Source of the DNA: Rhodoferax sp. | Lineage (GTDB): Bacteria; Pseudomonadota; Gammaproteobacteria; Burkholderiales; Burkholderiaceae_C | DNA length: 64,000 bases | Direction of reading: 5' to 3' | NCBI GenBank assembly: GCA_030682475.1 | Contig: JAUXOA010000077.1 | Coordinates: 1 to 64,000 of the forward strand | In this document: piece after piece, positions 35,057 to 43,597 of the stretch | How the letters are laid out: each line of letters opens with the position of its first letter | How positions within the stretch are numbered: the first letter of the stretch is position 1 | Notes under the pieces: generated by a model | Seen by the model: only the letters and a program-made list of their open reading frames with translations | Databases searched by the model: none | Told to the model about the DNA's origin: nothing | Translations under genes and position numbers: made by a program

Positions 35057-36097
35057 ATGAAAAACTCAATCTTGCTGCGCGCAGCGCTCTTTCTTTTCAT
35101 GACATTTGCCATGTTGACCGATGTCGCTGCTGCTGACCCGCCTAACGGCAAGGCAATTTACGATAGCAATTGCATCGCCTGCCATGGTACCGGCGCGGCC
35201 GGCGCACCCAAACTGGGTGATGTCGCTGCTTGGGCGCCGCGCATCAAGACCGGGTCAGCGGCGCTGTTCGCGAGTGCAACCAAGGGCAAGGGCCCGATGA
35301 TGCCGGCCCGTGGTGGCAATCCGAAGCTGTCCGATGCCGAGGTACAGGCAGCGGTGAATTACATCATCAGCCAATCGGCTGCTAGCGCCAAGTCGGCAGC
35401 GCCCGCGCCGGTGGCGGCCAAACCGGCAGCGCCCGCACCAGTGGCGGTCAAACCGGCCAAGCCAGCCGAGCCGGCCGTCAAGACGGCGCCGGCTGGAGCG
35501 CCTGCCGTCGCTGCACCGGCTGCTCCAGTTACTGCGCCGGTCGCCACTGTGCCGGTTGCGCCACCGGTCGCAACTGCACCGGGCGGCAACGTCAATACCT
35601 TTAATCGATTGATGCGTCCGCCTGCACAGCGCAACTTGCCGCCGGCGGAGGATGGCATTCACGATCCTGCCAACGACGGCACCCTTTCGCTGCAGCCGCC
35701 GCTGACCGCGTTCGCCCCACTGCCCAAGAGCAACGATGGCAATCGGATCGATTGGGTGAAGTCGCTCAACCAAAATCTGATTCATCCGCGCGTTGATCGC
35801 AATGATCCGAATACCGCAGCGATGGTGATGGATCTGAACATCGTGCGTGAAGTCAAAGGCTCGATGCCGGACGTGGTTTTTCCGCACAAGCAGCACACGC
35901 AATGGCTGGACTGCTCCAACTGCCATCCCGCAATTTTCATTCCGCAAAAGGGTGCCAACCAGATCAGCATGGCAGCGATCCTGCTGGGACAGAAATGCGG
36001 CGTCTGCCATGGCAAGGTAGCGTTCCCGGTATCGGACTGCCGCCGCTGCCACTCGAACAGCAAAACCATGCCCGTGAAGGCGGAAGTCAAACCATGA
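35057..36097 (+). CDS. Fused cytochrome: class I c domain plus c7-like triheme domain
   Basis: A 346-residue exported protein built from two cytochrome types. Residues 27-115 form a single-heme class I (c5-like) domain with CIACH and a likely Met ligand in GPMMPARGG. An Ala/Pro/Val-rich linker of about 75 residues follows (AAPAPVAAKPAAPAPVA). The C-terminal domain has CSNCH, CGVCH and CRRCH, and its GIHDPAND and VFPHKQHTQWLDCSNCH segments match the separate protein at 37987. The long linker suggests it spans or reaches across the periplasm. It overlaps the following gene by ATGA and follows the c7-like gene after 8 bases. Confidence 0.88.
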   Translation: MKNSILLRAALFLFMTFAMLTDVAAADPPNGKAIYDSNCIACHGTGAAGAPKLGDVAAWAPRIKTGSAALFASATKGKGPMMPARGGNPKLSDAEVQAAVNYIISQSAASAKSAAPAPVAAKPAAPAPVAVKPAKPAEPAVKTAPAGAPAVAAPAAPVTAPVATVPVAPPVATAPGGNVNTFNRLMRPPAQRNLPPAEDGIHDPANDGTLSLQPPLTAFAPLPKSNDGNRIDWVKSLNQNLIHPRVDRNDPNTAAMVMDLNIVREVKGSMPDVVFPHKQHTQWLDCSNCHPAIFIPQKGANQISMAAILLGQKCGVCHGKVAFPVSDCRRCHSNSKTMPVKAEVKP

Positions 36098-37047
36098 AAA
36101 AAGGCAGCCATCGCGCGACGTTCGCATGGGCAGTGTTGTTGTTGGCCGGTGCGGCGCCGGCTGCCGACCACTTACCCGCTGCGGCCAAGCCCGATGCACC
36201 AAGCGGTGCTGAAGTTGGTGCCAATCCCTTGAGCGTGACGCTGGAGAGAAAGCTGCGGCTGGTCAAGCTGCAGTTGGCGCAATCACCGGCAGCACAGCGC
36301 ATCCGGCAAAGCAATAATACACAGGCGAAAAGGAAACTTGCCGATGCCCAGGCGCACTACGCAAAGGCGCAAGCCGAGGCCCATGCAGGCCGCCCGGAAA
36401 CGGCGCTCCAACTATTGGATGAGTCGCTGCGGCAAATCGTTTCAGCTTCCAGCCTGGTGCCAGATGTGGCACAACAGACGGCGCAGGAGCGCAGCCGCAA
36501 TACCGATTTGCGCGAGGCGATACACACCTTTCAAACGCTGCATAAAAACCTTTCAAGCCGCATGGCGACAAGAAAAGGGCAGGCTGCGACTGTTGCCGCC
36601 GAGATTGGCCAGATCGACGCTATGGTGGACAAGGCCGACGCTCTTGTCGCCAGCGGCAATCAGTACGAAGCCAACGTGGTTTTGAACGCCGCGTACAAGA
36701 TCGTGGTTTCTACCTTGAATAAAATGCTGGCGGCGGAAACGATTGTGTATGGCCTGAAGTTCGATTCGCCGACCGATGAGTTTCGGCACGAACTGGCGCG
36801 CAATCGCAGTTACGAAGAATTGATTCCGATAGCGTTGGTACAGTTGAATTCGACACGCGAATCGGCCACCCTGGCCGAACGCTATGTGCAGCAGAGCCGC
36901 GATCTGCGCGCTGCGGCACAAAAGCAGGCGAGCGGCGGTGACCACCCCGCCGCCATGAAAACCCTGCAGCTTGCGACCAACCATTTGCAGCGCTCATTGC
37001 GCATTGCGGGTCTGGTCGTGCCGCAGTCGCCAGAGAGCATGCCATAG
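36094..37047 (+). CDS. Secreted all-helical protein, paralogue of the next gene
   Basis: A 317-residue exported protein of unknown function. A signal peptide (to about residue 24, APAADH) is followed by Ala/Gln/Lys-rich helices, such as LERKLRLVKLQLAQSPAAQRIRQSNN and YAKAQAEAHAGRPETALQLLDESLRQI, with coiled-coil or TPR-like spacing. No heme motif is present. Both this and the product of 37056 contain an amphipathic YGLKFDSPTDEF/LHFASKEEEYIY-type segment, so they are tandem paralogues that diverged substantially. Overlap with the cytochrome genes on either side implies a structural or chaperone role in the same complex. Confidence 0.7.
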   Translation: MKKGSHRATFAWAVLLLAGAAPAADHLPAAAKPDAPSGAEVGANPLSVTLERKLRLVKLQLAQSPAAQRIRQSNNTQAKRKLADAQAHYAKAQAEAHAGRPETALQLLDESLRQIVSASSLVPDVAQQTAQERSRNTDLREAIHTFQTLHKNLSSRMATRKGQAATVAAEIGQIDAMVDKADALVASGNQYEANVVLNAAYKIVVSTLNKMLAAETIVYGLKFDSPTDEFRHELARNRSYEELIPIALVQLNSTRESATLAERYVQQSRDLRAAAQKQASGGDHPAAMKTLQLATNHLQRSLRIAGLVVPQSPESMP

Positions 37048-37055
37048 AGGTACCT

Positions 37056-37979
37056 ATGAAAAAACATCTCAGAAACGGCCTGATCCTGTTGTTATGGAGC
37101 GCCAGTCTGCCCATTGCAATGGTCACAGCGGCCGAGCAGACGCAGGCTACCAATCCGGGCGCGGTACGTGCTTCGCGTCCGCCGGAGGACAAGGAAAAAC
37201 TGGAGCGCCGTCTTGCATCGGTGGCGACGCTGATCGAGAAATCGTCCGCCGCCCGGCAAATTGAGGCGAGTGCAGTTCCGCAGGCGCTGGCGTCGCGCGT
37301 CAAAGCGCGCGAATTGCGGCAACAGGCCGATGACGCGTACAAGACAGGCAACTATGAAGATGCGTCGCGCCTGCTGGATCAGGCGGCGAAGATGTTTTTC
37401 GAGGGTGTGCGGCTGGCTGCGCCGGAACAGATAACCGGCGATAAAAAGAAACTCGATTTCGATAATCGGATGGAAAGCGTGAAGGCCTTGCTGGCGGCGC
37501 AAAAGCGCATCAGCGTGGAGAAACGCCTGGGTGCCAAGGGTACCGAAACCAGCAATACGATCGAAGCGCAAATCCGCGACGCCACCGCGCTGGCCGCCGC
37601 CGGAAAACTGGATGAGGGTCGCGCGCTGCTGGACAAGGTTTACCTCACGACAAAACTGGCAGTGGAGGGACTGCGCCAAGGCGATACCCTGGTGCGCTCG
37701 CTGCATTTTGCCAGCAAGGAGGAGGAATATATCTACGAGGTCGATCGTAACGACACTCACAATATGCTGATCAAGGTGTTGCTCAATGAAAAACGGGCCA
37801 GCAATGCGGGCCTCGAAAGCATGGTGCAGAAATACCTCGAACAGGCGGCTGTCTTGCGCGCCAGCGCAGAGGCTATGGCGGCCAAAAAAGATTTTGAATC
37901 GGGCATCAAGCTGCTGGAAGACTCGACCAAGGAATTGGTGCGAGCCATTCGCAGCGCGGGTGTCTACATTCCGGGATAG
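37056..37979 (+). CDS. Secreted all-helical protein, paralogue of the previous gene
   Basis: A 307-residue exported protein with a signal peptide (MKKHLRNGLILLLWSASLPIAMVTAAEQ) and no recognised domain. Helical segments align loosely with the product of 36094: LERRLASVATLIEKSSAARQIE with LERKLRLVKLQLAQSPAAQRIR, and AYKTGNYEDASRLLDQAAKM with AHAGRPETALQLLDESLR. It has no heme-binding motif and is rich in Ala, Lys, Glu and Arg. Eight bases separate it from the gene before and seven from the cytochrome after. The conserved pairing with cytochromes suggests scaffolding, not electron transfer; this is inference. Confidence 0.68.
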   Translation: MKKHLRNGLILLLWSASLPIAMVTAAEQTQATNPGAVRASRPPEDKEKLERRLASVATLIEKSSAARQIEASAVPQALASRVKARELRQQADDAYKTGNYEDASRLLDQAAKMFFEGVRLAAPEQITGDKKKLDFDNRMESVKALLAAQKRISVEKRLGAKGTETSNTIEAQIRDATALAAAGKLDEGRALLDKVYLTTKLAVEGLRQGDTLVRSLHFASKEEEYIYEVDRNDTHNMLIKVLLNEKRASNAGLESMVQKYLEQAAVLRASAEAMAAKKDFESGIKLLEDSTKELVRAIRSAGVYIPG

Positions 37980-37986
37980 GCACCAC

Positions 37987-38526
37987 ATGGGCACGCACGT
38001 GACAAGGGTCTTGACGTTGATGAGGTGGGGCGCTCTGGGCTTGCTGGCGATGCTGATGCTGGCCGGCCCGGCCTGGGGCGCCGGCAATCAGCTACCACTG
38101 GCCAAGGACGGTGTGCATGATCCTGCCAATCCGGCTATCAAGATGCTACAGGAACCACGCGAAGCCTTGCGCAGTTTACCGGCTGACGTGGTTGGCAACA
38201 ACGTCCGTTGGGTCAAGGCGCTGGAACAGGGCCTGATCACGCCGCGCACCAATATCTTGCCCGATACCCCGATTAAGGTACTGGACCAGGACGTGATCAT
38301 GCCGCGCACTGGCGAGTTGCCGATGGTGCGATTTCCGCACAAGCAGCACACCGAGTGGCTGGACTGCAGCAACTGCCATGAGAAACTGTTCAAATCCAAG
38401 GCGGGCGCTACAACGACAATGAATATGTTCCAAATCCTGCAAGGCGAGTATTGCGGGGTCTGTCATGGCGCCGTGGCCTTTCCTTTGACCGAATGTAACC
38501 GCTGTCACAGTGTGGTGCGCAAATGA
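37987..38526 (+). CDS. Triheme c7-like cytochrome, homologue of the fused protein's C-terminus
   Basis: A 179-residue exported protein. The signal peptide (LLAMLMLAGPAWGAGN) leads to a mature part containing GVHDPANPAIKML, then VRFPHKQHTEWLDCSNCH, CGVCH and CNRCH, three c-type hemes. This matches the C-terminal half of the protein at 35057 closely, so one arose from the other by duplication with or without the class I domain. It probably acts in the periplasm as a diffusing or docking electron carrier. The stop overlaps the start of the next cytochrome by four bases. Confidence 0.88.
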   Translation: MGTHVTRVLTLMRWGALGLLAMLMLAGPAWGAGNQLPLAKDGVHDPANPAIKMLQEPREALRSLPADVVGNNVRWVKALEQGLITPRTNILPDTPIKVLDQDVIMPRTGELPMVRFPHKQHTEWLDCSNCHEKLFKSKAGATTTMNMFQILQGEYCGVCHGAVAFPLTECNRCHSVVRK

Positions 38527-38903
38527 GGGTCGTTCGCCTCGTGTGCGCCGTGTTTGCAGTTTGGCTGGCACTGCTCAGCCTGCCAGCACAAGCGGAATAT
38601 GGAGATGTGGTACTGAACAAACGGTCCGAAAAAGAGGGCGTGCGCCCGGTGGTTTTCCAGCACTGGTTTCACCGGATTCGTTTTCGCTGCAAGGTGTGCC
38701 ACTCGGAACTTGGCTTTCAAATGCGCGCCGGCAGCAACGACGTACTGATGGCGGATATTATTGACGGCAAATTTTGCGGCATGTGCCATAACGACCGTAT
38801 TGCGTGGGGAGCGGCCCACTGCGATCTGTGCCATTCCGGCAAACCCGGCCTGCCAAGCGGCATCTATGGCGGCGACTCGACGACCGGACCAGGTCGTTGG
38901 TAA
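38523..38903 (+). CDS. Triheme c7-like cytochrome, paralogue of 34605
   Basis: A 126-residue exported cytochrome with CKVCH, CGMCH and CDLCH. Signal peptide to LPAQA, then EYGDVVLNKRSEKEG, VFQHWFHRIRFRCKVCHSEL and DLCHSGKPGLPSG. It is clearly homologous to the 147-residue protein at 34605, with the same spacing of hemes. The pair flank the helical-protein and c7-like genes, consistent with segmental duplication inside the locus. Likely periplasmic carrier. An ATGA overlap links it to the previous gene. Confidence 0.88.
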   Translation: MRVVRLVCAVFAVWLALLSLPAQAEYGDVVLNKRSEKEGVRPVVFQHWFHRIRFRCKVCHSELGFQMRAGSNDVLMADIIDGKFCGMCHNDRIAWGAAHCDLCHSGKPGLPSGIYGGDSTTGPGRW

Positions 38904-38920
38904 AAAAAGGGGAGGCAGTG

Positions 38921-39916
38921 ATGACAGTACCTGAGTTTCAACACCGTGGCCCGTCATGGCGCATGGGGCTGGTATTTTTCGTCGCAACCCTGCTGTGCGT
39001 TCATGCAGCGGCGCAAACTGCCCTTGGCACTGCCAACAAACAGCCGCTGCTGACCCCGTGGGCCACGCTGGCCGGCGCCTGGGTCGCAGCGCCACGGCCC
39101 AGCCCCTCGTCTTCGCTGCCACGCAAGCCAGCTTTTGGTGCTTACCTTTCATGGCAATCGCCCACCGCGGTGGCTGCGCGCGGCAACTATGTGTACGTGG
39201 TCGATGGCGGGCGCCGCCAGATTTTTCGCTATGACCTGGCGCAGCAAACCATGACGCCGTTCACCGACTATGCGGCCGGCGCCGTCTCCGCTATCACGGT
39301 CGCGCCCGACCTGTCGCTTTACGTCGCCGATACCAATGCGCGCCAGGTCTTGCATTTTTCATTCGATGGCCGGCTGCTGCAAAGGTTCAGCAACGACATG
39401 GAGATGGCGCGTCCGGTGGCGGTGTTGCTCGATGAGTCGAGCGGCAGGCTCTGGGTGGCCGACAGTCTGCGCAACCAGGTGCTGGTCTTCAATAGCCTGG
39501 GGCGCGTGCTGTCGGCGCTGCGCTCACGTGAAGGCCGCAGTATCGAAGCCATGGCGCAGGGGCCGGATGGCCTGTACCTGGTCGACCGCCTGAGCCGACA
39601 GGTGGTCGTAATCGGGCAAGATGGCACAGATATTGCTGTACTCGGCAAGGGTACGCTGAAGATGCCGGGTGTGATTGCGGTGGACCGCTACAACCGCGTG
39701 TTTGTCAGCGACAGTTTCGATAACACGATCAAGGTGTATGAGCAGGGGCAGTTGGTGGCAAGCGTCGGCGGCAGCGGTGCAATACCCGCTTCATTCAATC
39801 GGATCACCAGTTTATGGATGGATCAAAACATGCTGTATGTCGCCGACAGTCTGAATGCACGCATTCAGACCTTTCATGTGGCATCACCTGCGGTGAAAGG
39901 GCGCGCTCATGATTAG
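38921..39916 (+). CDS. Exported NHL-repeat beta-propeller protein
   Basis: A 331-residue protein with a signal peptide (FFVATLLCVHAAAQ) and no lipobox, so probably soluble in the periplasm or exported further. Propeller units such as AVAARGNYVYVVDGGRRQIFRYD, AITVAPDLSLYVADTNARQVLHF and RITSLWMDQNMLYVADSLNARIQTF are regular NHL blades. A GGGGAGG site sits just before the start. It overlaps the next NHL lipoprotein gene by eight bases. NHL propellers often bind proteins or glycans; a partner among the cytochromes is likely. Confidence 0.82.
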   Translation: MTVPEFQHRGPSWRMGLVFFVATLLCVHAAAQTALGTANKQPLLTPWATLAGAWVAAPRPSPSSSLPRKPAFGAYLSWQSPTAVAARGNYVYVVDGGRRQIFRYDLAQQTMTPFTDYAAGAVSAITVAPDLSLYVADTNARQVLHFSFDGRLLQRFSNDMEMARPVAVLLDESSGRLWVADSLRNQVLVFNSLGRVLSALRSREGRSIEAMAQGPDGLYLVDRLSRQVVVIGQDGTDIAVLGKGTLKMPGVIAVDRYNRVFVSDSFDNTIKVYEQGQLVASVGGSGAIPASFNRITSLWMDQNMLYVADSLNARIQTFHVASPAVKGRAHD

Positions 39917-40991
39917 CAATTGCTCTCGCAGCAAGGCCTGGTTACTGGGGCTGGCTGCCCTGCTGTTGCTGTCCGGCTGCGCGGAGACCAAGTACGTGAT
40001 GCACGTCGACCCCGACTACCGCACTGCCAGCACCGCGCGGATCTGGCCGGCGGCGCCGGAAACACCACGTTACCGCTATGTGGGTCAATTGCTGGGCCAG
40101 GAGAATTTTGTTTCCGAAGAGGCCAATCAGCGCAATGCCGGCTTGAAACTGTTCTACTGGCTGGTTGGCTTGTTCGACGACACCGAAGAAAAAATCACCT
40201 TGAAACGCCCGCAAAGCGGTGCCGTCGATGCCCAAGGCCGGGTTTATGTCACGGATATCAGCAATCACGCAATATTTGTGTTCGATCAGGCGGCTGGCAA
40301 GCTGCTGGTCTGGAATCAGGCGACGGCGAAGAGGAATTTTGTCACGCCGATCGGCATTGCCATCGGTGCCGGCGGGCAGATTCTGGTGGCGGATGCCGAA
40401 CTGGGCCGGGTGTTCCGTCTGGACCCTGAGGGCAAGCCGCTCGGTGATTTCGGTCACGAGGTCCTGAAACGCCCCACTGGTCTGGCGCGCGACCCGGTGC
40501 GGGGACGCATTTACGTGTCAGACACGCACGCGCACGATGTCAAGGTGTTCAATGACGCAGGAGTGCTGCTGGAGGTCATTGGGAATCGCGGCGAGGGCGA
40601 CGGCGAGTTGAACTTCCCCACCCACCTGTCGTTCGCGGGCGACAAGCTGTATGTGGCCGATAGCATGAACGCGCGGGTGCAGATATTCGATGCGCAAGGC
40701 AAGGCTGCCGGAACGCTCGGTCAGCGCGGACTTTATATAGGTAACCTGACACGCCCGAAAGGCGTGACGGTGGATGGCGCCGGCAATATTTACGTGGTCG
40801 AATCTTTTTACGATCACCTGCTGGTGTTCAATAGCCAGGGCAATTTTTTGCTGCCGATTGGCGGCACCGGCAAAGAAGTTGGCCAGTTTTATTTGCCGGC
40901 CGGCGTCTGGAGCGACCCGCAGGGACGGATTTATGTGGCCGACATGTTTAACGGCCGCATCGTCATTTTTCAATTCCTGGGAGGAGCATGA
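39909..40991 (+). CDS. NHL-repeat beta-propeller lipoprotein
   Basis: A 360-residue lipoprotein (leader ALLLLSGC, Cys near residue 24) with an N-terminal region resembling that of the NHL lipoprotein at 29306 (both have PRYRYVGQLL/ARFFYERTLY-like segments) followed by six NHL blades, such as GIAIGAGGQILVADAELGRVFRLD and GVTVDGAGNIYVVESFYDHLLVF. It likely sits at the outer membrane. It overlaps both neighbours, including the 11-heme cytochrome that follows by ATGA, suggesting assembly with that protein. Confidence 0.82.
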   Translation: MISNCSRSKAWLLGLAALLLLSGCAETKYVMHVDPDYRTASTARIWPAAPETPRYRYVGQLLGQENFVSEEANQRNAGLKLFYWLVGLFDDTEEKITLKRPQSGAVDAQGRVYVTDISNHAIFVFDQAAGKLLVWNQATAKRNFVTPIGIAIGAGGQILVADAELGRVFRLDPEGKPLGDFGHEVLKRPTGLARDPVRGRIYVSDTHAHDVKVFNDAGVLLEVIGNRGEGDGELNFPTHLSFAGDKLYVADSMNARVQIFDAQGKAAGTLGQRGLYIGNLTRPKGVTVDGAGNIYVVESFYDHLLVFNSQGNFLLPIGGTGKEVGQFYLPAGVWSDPQGRIYVADMFNGRIVIFQFLGGA

Positions 40992-43597
40992 TGGCGTGGC
41001 ATAAGCGTTCGGCGGCGGGGCTCATCGTCCTTGGGCTGGTCTTGGTTGCTGCGATCGCGCAGGCGCAGATTGCGGCGACGAACAAGATTCCCGATGTGCG
41101 CGGCACCAAACATAATTTGTCTGCGGCCCCCGATGGTTCGGCGACCCCCTCCGGCGGCACGGTGCCGGTCCGGGCCGTCAAGGCGACTTCTGAAACCCAG
41201 GTTTGCGTGTTTTGCCATACGCCGCATGGGGCGACCACTGGCATTGTGGCGCCACTCTGGAACCGCACACTCTCCACCCAGACTTATACGCCTTACGCCT
41301 CCAGTTCAATGGAAGCCGATGCGGCGGAATTGGCGGCGGCGCCCGGCGGCGGCTCCAAACTCTGCCTGTCATGCCACGATGGCACGATGGCGATCGACAA
41401 GGTCAACGTACTGAACGGTGCGACGGGCGTTACCATCCCGATGACCACCGCTTCCCCGGTCAAAATGCCGAGCGGCAGCGCAACCACTGGGTTTACCCGG
41501 AATTTGGGTGTCAACCTCAGTGCCGACCATCCGATTTCCTTTACTTATAGCAGCACGATTGCCGGCTACGATGGCGAACTGCGCAGCCCCGATGGCGCGC
41601 TGGTCGGGAACCGTGTGGCCGGAGCCACACCACCCAAAATGCCGCTGGAAAATGGCCAGATGCAGTGCGCAACCTGCCATGACCCGCATCTGCGTGATAA
41701 AACCACCAGCAATGGCAATGCCAAATTTCTTCGCATGAACCGCTTCCAGGTGACGCAGCCGACCGGCGGCGCTTTTAGCCCCGCCGGCGATATCATCTGC
41801 CTAGCTTGCCATGACAAGGCTGGCGTATCGTGGGCCTATTCGGCGCATGCCAATAGCCAGGTGGCGACGCAGACTTATACCCCGACGGCGGCACAGCAAC
41901 GTGAATTCCCGTCCTCGCTGGATTCCCCTGTCAATGTCAATCCGCCGGTATGGCAGGCAGGGTGTCTGAATTGCCACGATACGCACACCGTGCAGGGTGC
42001 GCGGCGCTTGCTGCGCGAAGGCACCGACAGCATAGCAATTCCCAAGTCCGGCGGCAATGCCGCGCTCGAGGAAACCTGCTATCAATGCCACACGACCAGC
42101 GCCGCTTCTGCGGTGACCTATGCGCCGCTTACGGCGAATGCCATTCCGGACATCAAGACCGATTTTGGTTTAGCCCGGCGCATGCCGATCAAGTCTTCCG
42201 ATCAGCCTGCCCTTGCCGAGGTGCATGACATCGGCGGCGTATTCAACGACAACGTCGATGCCAATTGCAGCAAAACCACCGGCAAGTGTGGCAAGGACAT
42301 GCTCGAATCGCGCGCCAAGCTCGGTGTCGGCACCCTGACCAACCGGCACGCCGAATGCAGCGACTGTCATAACCCGCATCGGGTGGTGAAGTTCCGTGAT
42401 TTTCGCGGTAAGCCCCCCGGCAGCATTACCGGTACACCCGATCCGGCCGGTACCCATCCGCACACCGATGATACCTTGACGAATCACACTAACATTGCAT
42501 CAGGCGTACTGCGCGGCAGTTGGGGGGTCGAACCGACCTACGGTTCCGCATCGTTTCAATCACTGCCCTCCGGCTATAGCGTCAAGCGCGGCGATCCGGG
42601 CACCAATGCCAGTTCTCTGGTTACCGAAACCTACGTGACGCGGGAATACCAGATCTGTCTGAAATGCCATTCCGATTACGGTTACACGGACAACAACACC
42701 TATCCCACCGGCAACCGTCCGGATCTGGGCAGCTTTACCGGCGGCACGCCAACCGGTACCAACAACCTGACCCAGTACACCAACCAGGCCAAGGAATTTC
42801 AGGCGCCAGTGGCGCACAAGGGTGAGCCGCTGAATCTGGGTACTGATGCAGGCGCTGCCGCAGCCTACAACACCAACAACCACCGCTCCTGGCATCCGGT
42901 GATGGACAACACCGGCCGCATCCCCTCATCTCGCAAGGTCGACGCGACTAACTGGCTGGTGCCGTGGAGGAACGCGGTCGGCACCCAAACCATGTACTGC
43001 TCGGACTGCCACGGATCCAGCACCGGCAATACCACCGCGATCCCGACCGGTGGTGACAACGGCAACCCTTGGGGCCCCCACGGCTCGACCAATAATTTCA
43101 TTCTGAAAGGAACCTGGAGCGCTACGACCGGCGCTTCTGATCGCTCGCCTACGGCGGCGGATATCGCGGCCAACGGCCTGTGTTTCAAGTGCCACGACAT
43201 TTATCAATATGCTGACCGCAACGCGTCCAAAAGCAGCGGTTTTGGCGGCTTTAGCAGCAACATGCACGCGACGCACGCAGACAGGATCGGCAGGACGCGT
43301 TGCAGTTGGTGTCACGTGGCGGTGCCGCACGGCTGGAAAAACAAGGCCTTTCTGGTGAACCTGAACGATGTCGGCCCGGAAGCCGGGCTGGCCGCCGGAA
43401 CCCAAGTGCGTAACGGCACGACGGCTGCTTACAACCAGGGGCCTTATTACATGAATGCCATCCTGAAGGTGCGCAACTTCAAGGCCAGCGGCAACTGGAC
43501 CGCCGCCGATTGCGGCTCTTCCGGCGCGCCCGGCAACGGGGAGACGGGGCGGCAGTGGATGCGGAATTCGACCGAAAACTGCGCCAACCCGCCCTGA
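40988..43597 (+). CDS. Large secreted 11-heme cytochrome
   Basis: An 869-residue exported protein with a signal peptide ending near AIAQA and eleven CxxCH motifs: CVFCH (73-77), CLSCH, CATCH, CLACH, CLNCH, CYQCH, CSDCH, CLKCH, CSDCH, CFKCH and CSWCH (772-776). The first four, with KHNLS, CVFCHTPHG, PLWNRT, CLSCHDG, DHPI and CHDPH, are homologous to the tetraheme protein at 30638. The remaining seven hemes are spread over long linkers. A pair of cysteines near the C-terminus (DCGSS, ENCAN) could form a disulfide. It is probably surface-exposed and may receive or deliver electrons through the porin. It overlaps the ResB-like gene downstream. Confidence 0.9.
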   Translation: MMAWHKRSAAGLIVLGLVLVAAIAQAQIAATNKIPDVRGTKHNLSAAPDGSATPSGGTVPVRAVKATSETQVCVFCHTPHGATTGIVAPLWNRTLSTQTYTPYASSSMEADAAELAAAPGGGSKLCLSCHDGTMAIDKVNVLNGATGVTIPMTTASPVKMPSGSATTGFTRNLGVNLSADHPISFTYSSTIAGYDGELRSPDGALVGNRVAGATPPKMPLENGQMQCATCHDPHLRDKTTSNGNAKFLRMNRFQVTQPTGGAFSPAGDIICLACHDKAGVSWAYSAHANSQVATQTYTPTAAQQREFPSSLDSPVNVNPPVWQAGCLNCHDTHTVQGARRLLREGTDSIAIPKSGGNAALEETCYQCHTTSAASAVTYAPLTANAIPDIKTDFGLARRMPIKSSDQPALAEVHDIGGVFNDNVDANCSKTTGKCGKDMLESRAKLGVGTLTNRHAECSDCHNPHRVVKFRDFRGKPPGSITGTPDPAGTHPHTDDTLTNHTNIASGVLRGSWGVEPTYGSASFQSLPSGYSVKRGDPGTNASSLVTETYVTREYQICLKCHSDYGYTDNNTYPTGNRPDLGSFTGGTPTGTNNLTQYTNQAKEFQAPVAHKGEPLNLGTDAGAAAAYNTNNHRSWHPVMDNTGRIPSSRKVDATNWLVPWRNAVGTQTMYCSDCHGSSTGNTTAIPTGGDNGNPWGPHGSTNNFILKGTWSATTGASDRSPTAADIAANGLCFKCHDIYQYADRNASKSSGFGGFSSNMHATHADRIGRTRCSWCHVAVPHGWKNKAFLVNLNDVGPEAGLAAGTQVRNGTTAAYNQGPYYMNAILKVRNFKASGNWTAADCGSSGAPGNGETGRQWMRNSTENCANPP

